Position numbers and translations under genes: made by a program
Assembly (NCBI GenBank): GCA_038243395.1
Contig: JBBSRC010000096.1
Coordinates: forward strand, 1 to 14,632
Direction: 5' to 3'
DNA: 14,632 nt
DNA from: Gelidibacter sp038243395
Lineage (GTDB): Bacteria; Bacteroidota; Bacteroidia; Flavobacteriales; Flavobacteriaceae
In this document: positions 8,331-14,632 of the stretch, in pieces
Layout: each line of letters starts with the position of its first letter
Position numbering within the stretch: position 1 is the first letter of the stretch
The notes under the pieces: model-generated
What the model was told of the DNA's origin: nothing
Databases searched by the model: none
The model's input: the letters and a program-made list of their open reading frames with translations, nothing else

Positions 8331-8720
8331 TTATGCGAATCGAGGGGGTTGAAACAAAGGCAGTTTCAGAAATGAAGACGTTGATTCCTTGTAAAAGAAA
8401 TTAAAAGGAATTTCCACAAAAGAGGTATAAGAACTTAAAAAATCAAAGGTCTGAAGTATAAAAGAAGTATTGACGTGACAACAGGTTTTACTGTCATGTT
8501 TGAAGGGTAAATCTTCATGCTCAGAATGATCAATTCCATAACCCAAAGAAGCTTCGCCGTAATGTTCAGAAAGAAAATCAGAAAAAGAATCCCCATAGGT
8601 TTCTTGATGATAAGAAGCATGATCCAATAGCACCCTAAATTTTGACACGTCTTCAAAGCTAAGGTTCAAACTTTGAAAAAGAATTAAAGAAGCATATAAT
8701 ATGGCTATGGGTTTTGACAT
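8331..8720 (-). CDS. Small exported His/Cys-rich protein, first gene of the metal-efflux operon
   Basis: A 129-residue protein of no named family that I can assign. Residues 5-20 (IAILYASLILFQSLNL) are hydrophobic and may be a signal peptide or membrane anchor, though only Lys3 gives positive charge. The middle carries many potential metal ligands: His34, His38, His53, His65, His68, His75 and the cluster Cys80-Cys81-His82, with the segment HSEHEDLPFKH (65-75). The C-terminus is aromatic and ends QPPRFA. There is no other Met, so the start is fixed if the gene is real. It precedes the RND pump by 69 bp on the same strand. I recall similar short proteins with an 'H.DLPFK' motif and a proline-containing tail beside CusA/CzcA genes in other flavobacteria. 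A periplasmic metal-binding or sensing role is inference from ligands and position. Confidence 0.7.
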   Translation of the reverse strand: MSKPIAILYASLILFQSLNLSFEDVSKFRVLLDHASYHQETYGDSFSDFLSEHYGEASLGYGIDHSEHEDLPFKHDSKTCCHVNTSFILQTFDFLSSYTSFVEIPFNFFYKESTSSFLKLPLFQPPRFA

Positions 8721-8728
8721 TGCAGCAG

Positions 8729-8757
8729 CAAATCTACATAAAAAAAATGATGTACAA
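8729..8757 (-). promoter_or_regulatory. Candidate Bacteroidota promoter of the efflux operon
   Basis: On the minus strand TAGATTTG (8736-8729) fits the Bacteroidota -7 consensus TAnnTTTG, and a TTG lies 18 bp upstream (8757-8755), close to the usual 19-20 bp spacing of the -33 TTTG. The -7 box ends only eight bases before the ATG of the first operon gene, so transcripts from it would be almost leaderless. It sits in the 55-bp gap after the large barrel gene. Confidence 0.4.
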
Positions 8758-8775
8758 TATCATAAGTGTCATACA

Positions 8776-11700
8776 CTAAAAATAAGCCTTCAACTGAATG
8801 GTTCCGGTATGAATGGTTTTAGAGGTTTCTGTTTTCCGTCCGAAGTAATTGAGGTTTAAATCCAAAAACGCAGTCAATTTGCGCTGTGCCAATAAAGTCC
8901 AGGTAAAGTTCTTGCCCGGTTGCAGTCCTTCTAACATTTGATAAGATACGGGGGTATTGGCATTGCCTTCAAAAGTATTATCAAAAAAGTTGATCTCACC
9001 TGTCAGTCCCACTTTTTGAGCTTTGTTGTAGGTAAAAGAGATTCCGAAGTTATTCTGAAGTAAGGTTTCCATATTACCAATGGTATTGTCTTTAGAAGTG
9101 TATTGATAAAAGGCATCAAAACGGGCATTTTCATTTAATAAATAAGATAGCTTAGGTTGTAATCGCGTTTCATCGATTTTATAATTCCGCGCTGCAAAAT
9201 TCTCGCTCAAACTTTCATTTTCTTCCAAGCTGGACTTTAAATTCACAAGCCAGCTTTCTGCAAATTTGTGATTAAAATTAAGTTGATGGCTTTTAAGCTT
9301 ACTCTCCTGAAATCCGATGGAAAGTAAAGTTTTAGCGGTGTTGGCCAAATACGTGTATGACGTGGTATAGGTTTGTTTTCCTCTGTTAAAAAACAACACG
9401 TTCCGAACACTTTTATTCAGTGCTAATTGACTCTCATCGTTACCAGTAAACGGATTAAGATCAATGGCATTGTTTTCTCTTTTAATTTTTCGGTCTACTA
9501 AATACGAGGTCTGATTATAAAAATGCGACCAGAATTTCTTAACATCATGGTCATTTACAGCCCATTGCTGCGGATTTAAGGTTACCGTTTGACTTAATCT
9601 GTTCTGATGGGTTTTTACAAATACTTGATTGGGCAATAACACCCGAATATATTCACCTTGATCTTGAAATTGTGCAATTTCAAATTCGTCCAATTCCTGT
9701 ATGCCGTTGTTATTATAATCAATCCAACTGTAAGCTCCTTGGCCTGCCTCTACTTTAACATAGGTAAAATCCTGTTGCGGTAAACTTCCCGAATTGGTTT
9801 CAAAGACGGTATTCCACTGCACAATTTGATTGAACACTTGCTGATTGAAAGTCACTCGTGAGTTTAAGGATTGCTCATCTTCAATAGCGTCATCTACCGA
9901 TTTTAATGTGCGGTAATTGATGTAGATGCCCAAATCTGTCAATCTATTCTGAATAACTTTAGACTTGATATAATACGTGTTGGAACTGCTTACCTTTTGA
10001 ACCCTGTTCATGCGTAAACTGTCATTAATACGATGCCTGTAGCCCACTTCGGCAAAAACTTTGGTGCTATCGCCGATCCCATAAAACACCTCGGCCGATT
10101 GAAAACGTTGGCTCAATGTGGTCAGTTGATTGGTTGAAATTTCGCGTTGTTCATTATCCTCCGCGGCCAATTTGGTTCCCACCCATTGGTTTTTGAAGTT
10201 GTAAGTAAATCTGTTGAATGTCCTTAAGAAAGTCGATTCTGAAATATCACTTTCACTATTTAAAACACTAGAGTTTGTAAACACTTGCCAGTTATCAAAT
10301 CTCAAACTTGCAAAGGCACTATGTCTATTTCCATTAAAATTTTCAGAATAATTAAGGTGTTCAAATTTGTAGCTAGCGACTCCTTTCTTCGGATGAAAAA
10401 GATCTAAGCCAGCGGTTATTAAATTTTGATTTCCTTGTGGCATCTCTAAGTTCCAATCCCGATCAAATTCGGCATAATACAAGCGTTGGATGCTTTTAAA
10501 ATTCTGTTGAATAATATCAACATCGAGGATGGCGGACAAATTCCACAGACTATCACTTTTAATGACCTCTTGTTTTACTCGTAGTTTACCCGCAAATCCT
10601 TCATTATTGTCGTCGTCCAACTTTGAAAAAAGATTTAAATCATTTTTACTTCCCGCCGCTTCAAAAAATATATCCGTTCGCTCGGTGGGTCGGTAACTTC
10701 CATTGACCACTGCAACTTGCAATTTGGTAGGCGCAATCAATTGTACAATTGCTGCATAATTACCTTGAAATACACCAAAAACAGGCGAAACATATTCATA
10801 AATATTTGAAACCGCATTGCTATTAATCAGCACATAATCGCCCTGATTATTTCCCGCCTTTTGGAATTTGACACTGTACAAATCATCTTCCGGATTGCTT
10901 GAAAACACATAAACTTCAGCACCGTCAATCACTTCCTTTTTGTACAAAATACGGTTTTCATTATAGGCTTCAGGCATACCAGATGGCGCTACCATTAAGG
11001 ACTGATCATCACCCGCGTTTGCCAGAATCTGAACCTGCTCTGGCGACAAGTTTTGTTGTAAGGGTTGGTTTTTAGAATCAATTTCAGAATAAACCGAGGC
11101 ACCAATTTTGAACTTTTCGGTTTCCAAACTTCCACCACCAAATACAGTAAATCGAGAAAAATTACGTTCACTGAATTGGTAATCTACGGTAATTCGCATT
11201 TCTGAAGTAATAGGGAAAGTGGCGTTAAAAATTATTTCTCCAGCGTTGTAATCGATGATATAATCTTGATTTTCGCCTCGTTTTATTGGTGTGCCATTGA
11301 CATAAACCGTTTCGCTCCCAGAAATAACCAATACATACAATTCATTATTAGGTCCTCTTAATTTATAGGGGCCTTGATTCCCTTCTTGCGCTCTAAACTG
11401 ACTGGTTGTAAACTGTCCTCTTACCAAAGCACCCGCAGCAAAAAGATTCGTTTTAGTGTCGTCATTTACCAAATCAACATCGACATTTAAACCTTGAACA
11501 CGTTTGCTGAAACTGGCAAAATAAGAGTCGCGATTTTCTAAATCTATATCCCCCGCCCTAATCCGCCAGTTGTCGCTGAACAATTCAATAAAAACTTGAT
11601 CAAACTCATCTAAACGTTGGGAATACCCACTTTCCTGCAAGGGGATATTGGCATCCTGAATGGACGCGCGCAAGGACACTTTATCACTTAATTTCCCTGA

Positions 11701-12195
11701 AATCTGTAGATCGAGTTCGCTGTTCAAAACAGAGTTTTGATTGTTGCCTACAGTCACGCCTCTCGAAATACTTCCCGATGTGGTCAGTCCATCAAAAGGT
11801 GTGAAATTTCGAGTTAAACTTGAACGCTGCATTTTATATAATAGCTGCATATCGTCAGTATTCTGCACAATGATATTATCATCAAGTTGAAAGTATTTCC
11901 TTGTGAGAAAGTTTGGAAATCTGAGGTAATTAATAATGACAGAATCCGTTTCCACAGATTTTTTGAATGTTAATAGGGCTTTTGAAAAATCAACTTTATA
12001 ATAAGACGTATCAATTAAAATCTCATTTTTAGTTTTTAGACTGAATTGACTGGAATTGATACTTACTGAATCAATTTGAAGAGAATCGTTTATCGCCATT
12101 GTCTTAGTCCTATAATTAGACGCAGGCTGCTGCGCATACACACAACAATAGGTCAAAAATAAGATAAGGGAAACAGCAATTTTCATCTCATACAT
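8776..12195 (-). CDS. Large outer-membrane beta-barrel protein of unknown function (1139 aa)
   Basis: Residues 5-21 form a signal peptide (KIAVSLILFLTYCCVYA|Q). A beta-rich N-terminal part leads to a strongly patterned segment at about 139-240 (TSGSISRGVTVGNNQ..., LDLQISGKLSDKVSLRASI, IRAGDIDLENRDSYF, KRVQGLNVDV), which I associate with a family of very large flavobacterial outer-membrane proteins with no assigned function. The C-terminal half is a long run of alternating strands with many aromatics and ends KAYF, consistent with a large BAM-inserted barrel. DYNNNGIQELDE (826-837) matches a DxNxNGxxExxE calcium-loop pattern. The ATG at 12195 is preceded by AGAAG; the ATG at 12186 (MKIAV) is an equally good signal-peptide start. 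It is transcribed toward the efflux operon, 55 bp away, with no convincing terminator between them, so read-through is possible. Function is not assigned. Confidence 0.85.
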   Translation of the reverse strand: MYEMKIAVSLILFLTYCCVYAQQPASNYRTKTMAINDSLQIDSVSINSSQFSLKTKNEILIDTSYYKVDFSKALLTFKKSVETDSVIINYLRFPNFLTRKYFQLDDNIIVQNTDDMQLLYKMQRSSLTRNFTPFDGLTTSGSISRGVTVGNNQNSVLNSELDLQISGKLSDKVSLRASIQDANIPLQESGYSQRLDEFDQVFIELFSDNWRIRAGDIDLENRDSYFASFSKRVQGLNVDVDLVNDDTKTNLFAAGALVRGQFTTSQFRAQEGNQGPYKLRGPNNELYVLVISGSETVYVNGTPIKRGENQDYIIDYNAGEIIFNATFPITSEMRITVDYQFSERNFSRFTVFGGGSLETEKFKIGASVYSEIDSKNQPLQQNLSPEQVQILANAGDDQSLMVAPSGMPEAYNENRILYKKEVIDGAEVYVFSSNPEDDLYSVKFQKAGNNQGDYVLINSNAVSNIYEYVSPVFGVFQGNYAAIVQLIAPTKLQVAVVNGSYRPTERTDIFFEAAGSKNDLNLFSKLDDDNNEGFAGKLRVKQEVIKSDSLWNLSAILDVDIIQQNFKSIQRLYYAEFDRDWNLEMPQGNQNLITAGLDLFHPKKGVASYKFEHLNYSENFNGNRHSAFASLRFDNWQVFTNSSVLNSESDISESTFLRTFNRFTYNFKNQWVGTKLAAEDNEQREISTNQLTTLSQRFQSAEVFYGIGDSTKVFAEVGYRHRINDSLRMNRVQKVSSSNTYYIKSKVIQNRLTDLGIYINYRTLKSVDDAIEDEQSLNSRVTFNQQVFNQIVQWNTVFETNSGSLPQQDFTYVKVEAGQGAYSWIDYNNNGIQELDEFEIAQFQDQGEYIRVLLPNQVFVKTHQNRLSQTVTLNPQQWAVNDHDVKKFWSHFYNQTSYLVDRKIKRENNAIDLNPFTGNDESQLALNKSVRNVLFFNRGKQTYTTSYTYLANTAKTLLSIGFQESKLKSHQLNFNHKFAESWLVNLKSSLEENESLSENFAARNYKIDETRLQPKLSYLLNENARFDAFYQYTSKDNTIGNMETLLQNNFGISFTYNKAQKVGLTGEINFFDNTFEGNANTPVSYQMLEGLQPGKNFTWTLLAQRKLTAFLDLNLNYFGRKTETSKTIHTGTIQLKAYF

Positions 12196-12268
12196 TAACT
12201 TCTAAAGACAGAAATTATTTTATCTTTAAAATGCCTTTAAAATTATCGTATAAAAGTACAGTATTATT

Positions 12269-12276
12269 TAAGTTTG
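12269..12276 (+). promoter_or_regulatory. Possible -7 promoter box upstream of xth
   Basis: TAAGTTTG matches the Bacteroidota -7 consensus TAnnTTTG and points toward the exonuclease III gene. No TTTG is seen at the expected -33 distance. If used, it would place the whole heptamer repeat in a leader of about 100 nt. An eight-base match in A/T-rich DNA is weak evidence. Confidence 0.25.
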
Positions 12277-12291
12277 CAGATGCCACCAGTA

Positions 12292-12376
12292 CAAAGTATA
12301 AAGTACGAAGTATTAAGAACTAAAGTCGATACTTAATTTTTAAGCTTAATCTTTATACTTAATACTAATATCTTAA
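12292..12376. repeat. Imperfect 7-bp repeats in two inverted halves
   Basis: The left half reads in 7-bp steps CAAAGTA, TAAAGTA, CGAAGTA, TTAAGAA, CTAAAGT. The right half carries the complementary units ATCTTTA, TACTTAA, TACTAAT, ATCTTAA. Two 9-bp exact inverted pairs follow from this: AGTATAAAG (12295-12303) with CTTTATACT (12351-12359), and AGTATTAAG (12309-12317) with CTTAATACT (12358-12366). The pairs cross and so cannot both form in one simple hairpin. A 10-bp palindrome TTAAGCTTAA (12340-12349) lies in the middle. The block fills most of the gap before xth. Similar heptameric intergenic repeats occur in other flavobacteria from recall; role unknown. Confidence 0.65.
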
Positions 12377-12385
12377 TTCCCTTTT

Positions 12386-13150
12386 ATGAAAATCATCTCT
12401 TATAACGTCAACGGTATTCGCGCAGCCCTTAATAAAGGCTTTATCGAATGGTTAAAAAATGCCAATCCCGATGTGATTTGTCTGCAAGAAATTAAGGCGA
12501 TGAAAGAGCAAGTGGACGTATCCGTTTTTGAGGAAGCTGGCTATCCATATCATTATTGGTTCAGTGCACAAAAAAAGGGCTATAGTGGCGTTGCCATTCT
12601 TTCTAAAACCAAACCTAACCATGTCGAATATGGTACAGGGATTGAATCCATGGATTTTGAAGGGCGAAATTTAAGAGTTGACTTTAATAATGTTTCAATC
12701 ATGAGTTTGTATTTGCCATCTGGAACTAACGACACCCGATTACAGCATAAATTTGATTATATGGATATGTTTCATTATTATATAGATGCTCTCAAAAAAG
12801 AAATTCCAAATCTCGTTATTATGGGCGATTATAACATCTGCCATGAAGAAATAGACATCCATAATCCGAAAGGTCTTTCAAACGTTTCTGGTTTTTTACC
12901 TGTAGAACGCACCTGGATTGGAAACTTTATGAATAGCGGATTTATAGACTCATTCAGGCATTTTAATACAGAAGCAGACAACTACACTTGGTGGAGCTAC
13001 AGAGCCAATTCTCGAGCAAGAAACAAGGGCTGGCGATTGGATTACGCGTTAGTGAGCGCGCCTCTACAAGAAAAACTAAAACGCAGCGTTATCTTATCGG
13101 ATGCGATGCACAGTGACCATTGTCCAATATTGCTGGAAATTGAGGATTAA
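12386..13150 (+). CDS. xth: Exodeoxyribonuclease III (AP endonuclease)
   Basis: A 254-residue cytoplasmic Mg-dependent DNA-repair nuclease of the ExoIII/APE1 family. It cuts 5' of abasic sites, removes blocked 3' ends and degrades one strand 3' to 5'. Catalytic motifs are complete: YNVNGIRA (Asn7), CLQEIKA (Glu35), LYLPSGT (Tyr109), GDYNICH (Asp148, Asn150), WRLDYALVS (Asp219) and HSDHCPI (Asp244, His245). Length is normal for the family. The ATG at 12386 gives the canonical MKIISYNVNGIR start; no Shine-Dalgarno is seen, as is usual in this phylum. It appears monocistronic, divergent from the large barrel gene and separated from the next gene by 173 bp. Confidence 0.97.
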   Translation: MKIISYNVNGIRAALNKGFIEWLKNANPDVICLQEIKAMKEQVDVSVFEEAGYPYHYWFSAQKKGYSGVAILSKTKPNHVEYGTGIESMDFEGRNLRVDFNNVSIMSLYLPSGTNDTRLQHKFDYMDMFHYYIDALKKEIPNLVIMGDYNICHEEIDIHNPKGLSNVSGFLPVERTWIGNFMNSGFIDSFRHFNTEADNYTWWSYRANSRARNKGWRLDYALVSAPLQEKLKRSVILSDAMHSDHCPILLEIED

Positions 13151-13168
13151 TTCCCTCCTTGACAAAAG

Positions 13169-13186
13169 CTACGGACGGGCAGGCAG
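13169..13186. repeat. GC-rich repeat fragment after xth
   Basis: The stretch CTACGGACGGGCAGGCAG is markedly more GC-rich than its surroundings and resembles scattered 'GGACGGGCAGGCAG' intergenic elements I recall from flavobacterial genomes. Only one copy is present here, so repeat status cannot be shown from this window. Confidence 0.3.
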
Positions 13187-13243
13187 TCAGCAGTTGTCAG
13201 ATGAACAAAAAATTAAAACTTAATATGAATTAACCGCTTATTT

Positions 13244-13277
13244 TCTCTCCCTTTGGGAGAGATGTCACGAAGTGACA
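13244..13277. repeat. REP-like double hairpin between xth and the OmpA-family gene
   Basis: Two perfect hairpins sit end to end: TCTCTCCC-TTT-GGGAGAGA (13244-13262) and TGTCAC-GAA-GTGACA (13263-13277). No T-run follows on either strand, so it does not look like an intrinsic terminator. The wording CTCCCTTTGGGAG plus TGTCACGAAGTGACA matches a multicopy intergenic palindrome I recall from Flavobacteriaceae, analogous to REP elements. Copy number cannot be tested here. Confidence 0.7.
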
Positions 13278-13323
13278 GCGTGAGATTTCACAACGAATAC
13301 CTTAACAATTAACACCTATAAAC

Positions 13324-14280
13324 ATGATTAAAAAATTGTCCCTTATTGCCTTAACGCTTGTATTAACAACGTCGTGCGTGTCTAAAAAAATCTATACGGA
13401 TTTAGAAAATAAATACGCCACTTTAAGAAAAGATAATCGAAAGATATCTGATGAAAACGCTGATCTTAAAAAGGATCTGCTCATTTCACAAAACAAGTTA
13501 TCACAACTTCAAAAAGATTATGATGATACTACGGCCAAACGTAATCAACTTCAAAAAGATTTTGATATCTCAAAAACCAATCTTGAAAACTTACAACAAT
13601 CTTACCAAGCCTTAGAACAGAACAGCTCTTCCGCTATTGCAGAAAACGCTAAAAAGAACAGAGAATTATTAGCACAATTAGATGCTAAAGAACAAGCCCT
13701 TGCAGCTGAGAACGCACGTCTTCAAAAATTAAAACAAGACATGGAATCGCGTTCGCAACGCATTGCAGAACTTGAAAGTGTGATTGCTTCAAAGGATGCC
13801 GCCATGAATAAGCTGAAAGATGCTATTTCAAGAGCCTTGACCAACTTTGAGGGTAAAGGACTAACAGTGGAACAACGTGACGGCAAAGTCTATGTATCGA
13901 TGGAAAACAAATTATTGTTTCAATCTGGAAGTTGGGCCGTAGGCGCTAACGGGAAACAAGCCGTACAACAATTAGGAAGCGTATTAGCCGAGAATCCTGA
14001 AATCGCTATTTTAATTGAAGGTCATACCGACAATGATCCTTATAACGGCACTGGACAACTGAGTGGTAACTGGGATTTATCTACCAAACGTGCCACCGCA
14101 ATTGTTCAAATCTTAAAAGAAAATCCATCCATCATTCCTGGAAACTTGACCGCTGCAGGTCGTGGAGAATATGCACCGATGGCCACCAACGACACGAACG
14201 AAGGCAAAGCTAAGAACAGAAGAATTGAGGTTATTTTGACTCCTAAATTAGATGAGATTTCCAAATTGTTGAATGATTAA
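13324..14280 (+). CDS. OmpA/Pal-family outer-membrane lipoprotein with long coiled coil
   Basis: A 318-residue cell-envelope lipoprotein. The signal ends in lipobox LTTSC (Cys18). Residues 20 to about 170 are rich in Glu, Lys, Gln and Leu in heptad-like order, predicting a long coiled coil, with a short internal repeat (LQKDYD at 62, LQKDFD at 76). The OmpA C-terminal domain spans roughly 190-307: LLFQSGS, EGHTD (232-236), LSGNWDLSTKRA (Asp251, Arg256) and AKNRRIEV (Arg299, Arg300). This fold binds the diaminopimelate of peptidoglycan, so the protein probably tethers the outer membrane to the wall, with the coiled coil as spacer. It is longer than classical Pal. It appears to be a single-gene unit closed by a strong terminator at 14289. 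Confidence 0.93.
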   Translation: MIKKLSLIALTLVLTTSCVSKKIYTDLENKYATLRKDNRKISDENADLKKDLLISQNKLSQLQKDYDDTTAKRNQLQKDFDISKTNLENLQQSYQALEQNSSSAIAENAKKNRELLAQLDAKEQALAAENARLQKLKQDMESRSQRIAELESVIASKDAAMNKLKDAISRALTNFEGKGLTVEQRDGKVYVSMENKLLFQSGSWAVGANGKQAVQQLGSVLAENPEIAILIEGHTDNDPYNGTGQLSGNWDLSTKRATAIVQILKENPSIIPGNLTAAGRGEYAPMATNDTNEGKAKNRRIEVILTPKLDEISKLLND

Positions 14281-14288
14281 TTGATCAC

Positions 14289-14330
14289 AGACCGGTCAGT
14301 TCCGAAACTTCGGGACTTACCGGTCTTTTT
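14289..14330 (+). terminator. Strong intrinsic terminator of the OmpA-family gene
   Basis: Nine bases after the stop codon, AGACCGGT (14289-14296) pairs with ACCGGTCT (14319-14326). Inside that, AGTTCCGAA pairs with TTCGGGACT (one G-U pair), separated from the outer stem by a single C/T mismatch. The stem is about 17 bp, GC-rich, and runs into five T residues (14326-14330). Confidence 0.93.
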
Positions 14331-14348
14331 ATAATAACCTAAATGAGA

Positions 14349-14371
14349 TCCCTGTCGTTGCAGGGAGAAAG
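14349..14371 (+). promoter_or_regulatory. Hairpin overlapping a Shine-Dalgarno-like site before the aldo/keto reductase gene
   Basis: TCCCTG (14349-14354) pairs with CAGGGA (14361-14366) around the loop TCGTTG. The GGGAG at 14363-14367 lies four bases before the ATG at 14372, so the hairpin would mask most of this Shine-Dalgarno-like element. It may be a functional start control or just a worn REP-type repeat that happens to adjoin the gene. Confidence 0.35.
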
Positions 14372-14632
14372 ATGAAATACACCACCCTCCCCCACACCCC
14401 TTTAAAAGTCAGTAAGTTATGTTTGGGCACAATGACCTGGGGACTTCAAAACACACAAGAAGAAGCTTTCGAACAAATGAATTATGCCCTGGATCACGGC
14501 ATTAATTTTTTTGACACGGCCGAACTTTATCCAGTACCGGCAGAACCAAAAACATACGCTGATACCGAACGCATTATTGGAAACTGGTTTGAGAAATCTG
14601 GAAATAGACACAAGGTCGTACTGGCATCAAAA
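14372..14632 (+). CDS. tas: Tas-like aldo/keto reductase, N-terminal part, cut by window edge
   Basis: An open frame of 87 codons runs from ATG to the end of the window. The N-terminal half of the TIM barrel is clear: KVSKLCLGTMTWG (12-24), GINFFDTAELYPVPAEP (43-59), TERIIGNWF (65-73) and VVLASK (82-87). The catalytic Asp48, Tyr53 and Lys87 of the aldo/keto reductase family are present; the catalytic His would lie beyond the edge. The AELYPVP segment and the 'T..IIGNW' spacing match E. coli Tas (YgdS) and close relatives, NADPH-dependent cytoplasmic oxidoreductases whose natural substrate is uncertain. It starts 41 bp after the OmpA-gene terminator, so it is probably transcribed on its own. 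The Met codon fits the family N-terminus. Confidence 0.9.
   Translation, partial: MKYTTLPHTPLKVSKLCLGTMTWGLQNTQEEAFEQMNYALDHGINFFDTAELYPVPAEPKTYADTERIIGNWFEKSGNRHKVVLASK

Noticed and set aside
8435..8656. Alternative minus-strand frame of 73 codons inside the small His/Cys-rich gene
   Set aside because: Entirely inside the 129-codon frame, which has the better operon position, an exported-type N-terminus and ordered metal ligands.
8765..8777. AGTGT-CAT-ACACT inverted repeat over the stop codon of the large barrel gene
   Set aside because: Only a 5-bp stem with a 3-base loop, and no T-run follows on the minus strand; too weak to call a terminator.
12292..12376. CRISPR array reading of the 7-bp repeat block
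   Set aside because: Units are 7 bp, imperfect and contiguous, with no spacers and no cas genes.
14417..14611. Minus-strand 64-codon frame at the right edge
   Set aside because: Lies antisense within the clearly recognisable aldo/keto reductase gene.

Overview
The window reads as a chromosomal stretch of a marine-type Bacteroidota bacterium, most likely family Flavobacteriaceae. The evidence is: low-GC, gene-dense DNA; exported proteins with short 'MKK' signal peptides ending in Ala-Gln; starts lacking strong Shine-Dalgarno sites; one TAnnTTTG promoter-like box; large outer-membrane proteins ending in Phe; short intergenic hairpin repeats; and a CzcA-type pump fused to its outer-membrane partner, an arrangement I associate with this group. 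Species is not determinable from the sequence.

Layout. (1) 1-128: the 3' end of an IS1595-type (ISXO2-like) transposase reading rightward off the left edge. (2) 147-689, minus: a small outer-membrane beta-barrel protein. (3) 798-8720, minus: a four-gene heavy-metal efflux operon, transcribed right to left: a small His/Cys-rich exported protein (8331-8720), a CzcA-type RND pump fused to a TolC/CzcC-type outer-membrane factor (3945-8261), a CzcB-type periplasmic adaptor lipoprotein (2800-3945) and a P1B-4 type metal ATPase (798-2789). (4) 8776-12195, minus: a 1139-residue predicted outer-membrane barrel protein of unknown function. (5) 12196-12385: a divergent intergenic region with imperfect 7-bp repeats in two inverted halves. 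(6) 12386-13150, plus: exonuclease III (xth). (7) 13151-13323: intergenic DNA carrying a REP-like double hairpin. (8) 13324-14280, plus: an OmpA/Pal-type lipoprotein with a long coiled coil, followed by a strong intrinsic terminator. (9) 14372 to the right edge, plus: the first 87 codons of a Tas-like aldo/keto reductase.

How the genes work together. The efflux operon joins two pumping steps. The P1B-4 ATPase would move divalent metal (Co/Zn/Cd-like by its SPC and HEGS motifs) from cytoplasm to periplasm, and the tripartite RND system would move periplasmic metal out of the cell. The RND domain carries the DFGxxxDG signature of divalent-cation pumps, which agrees with the ATPase and argues against copper/silver. 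His-rich tails on the ATPase (N-terminus), the adaptor (C-terminus) and the small first protein suggest metal handling at each stage. The other genes (xth, OmpA lipoprotein, large barrel, Tas) look like ordinary chromosomal neighbours.

Most interesting points: the pump/outer-membrane-factor fusion keeps a complete signal peptide at the junction, so it may be a polyprotein cut by signal peptidase; the operon's first gene encodes a small, apparently undescribed metal-ligand-rich protein; and no regulator gene is visible in or beside the operon.
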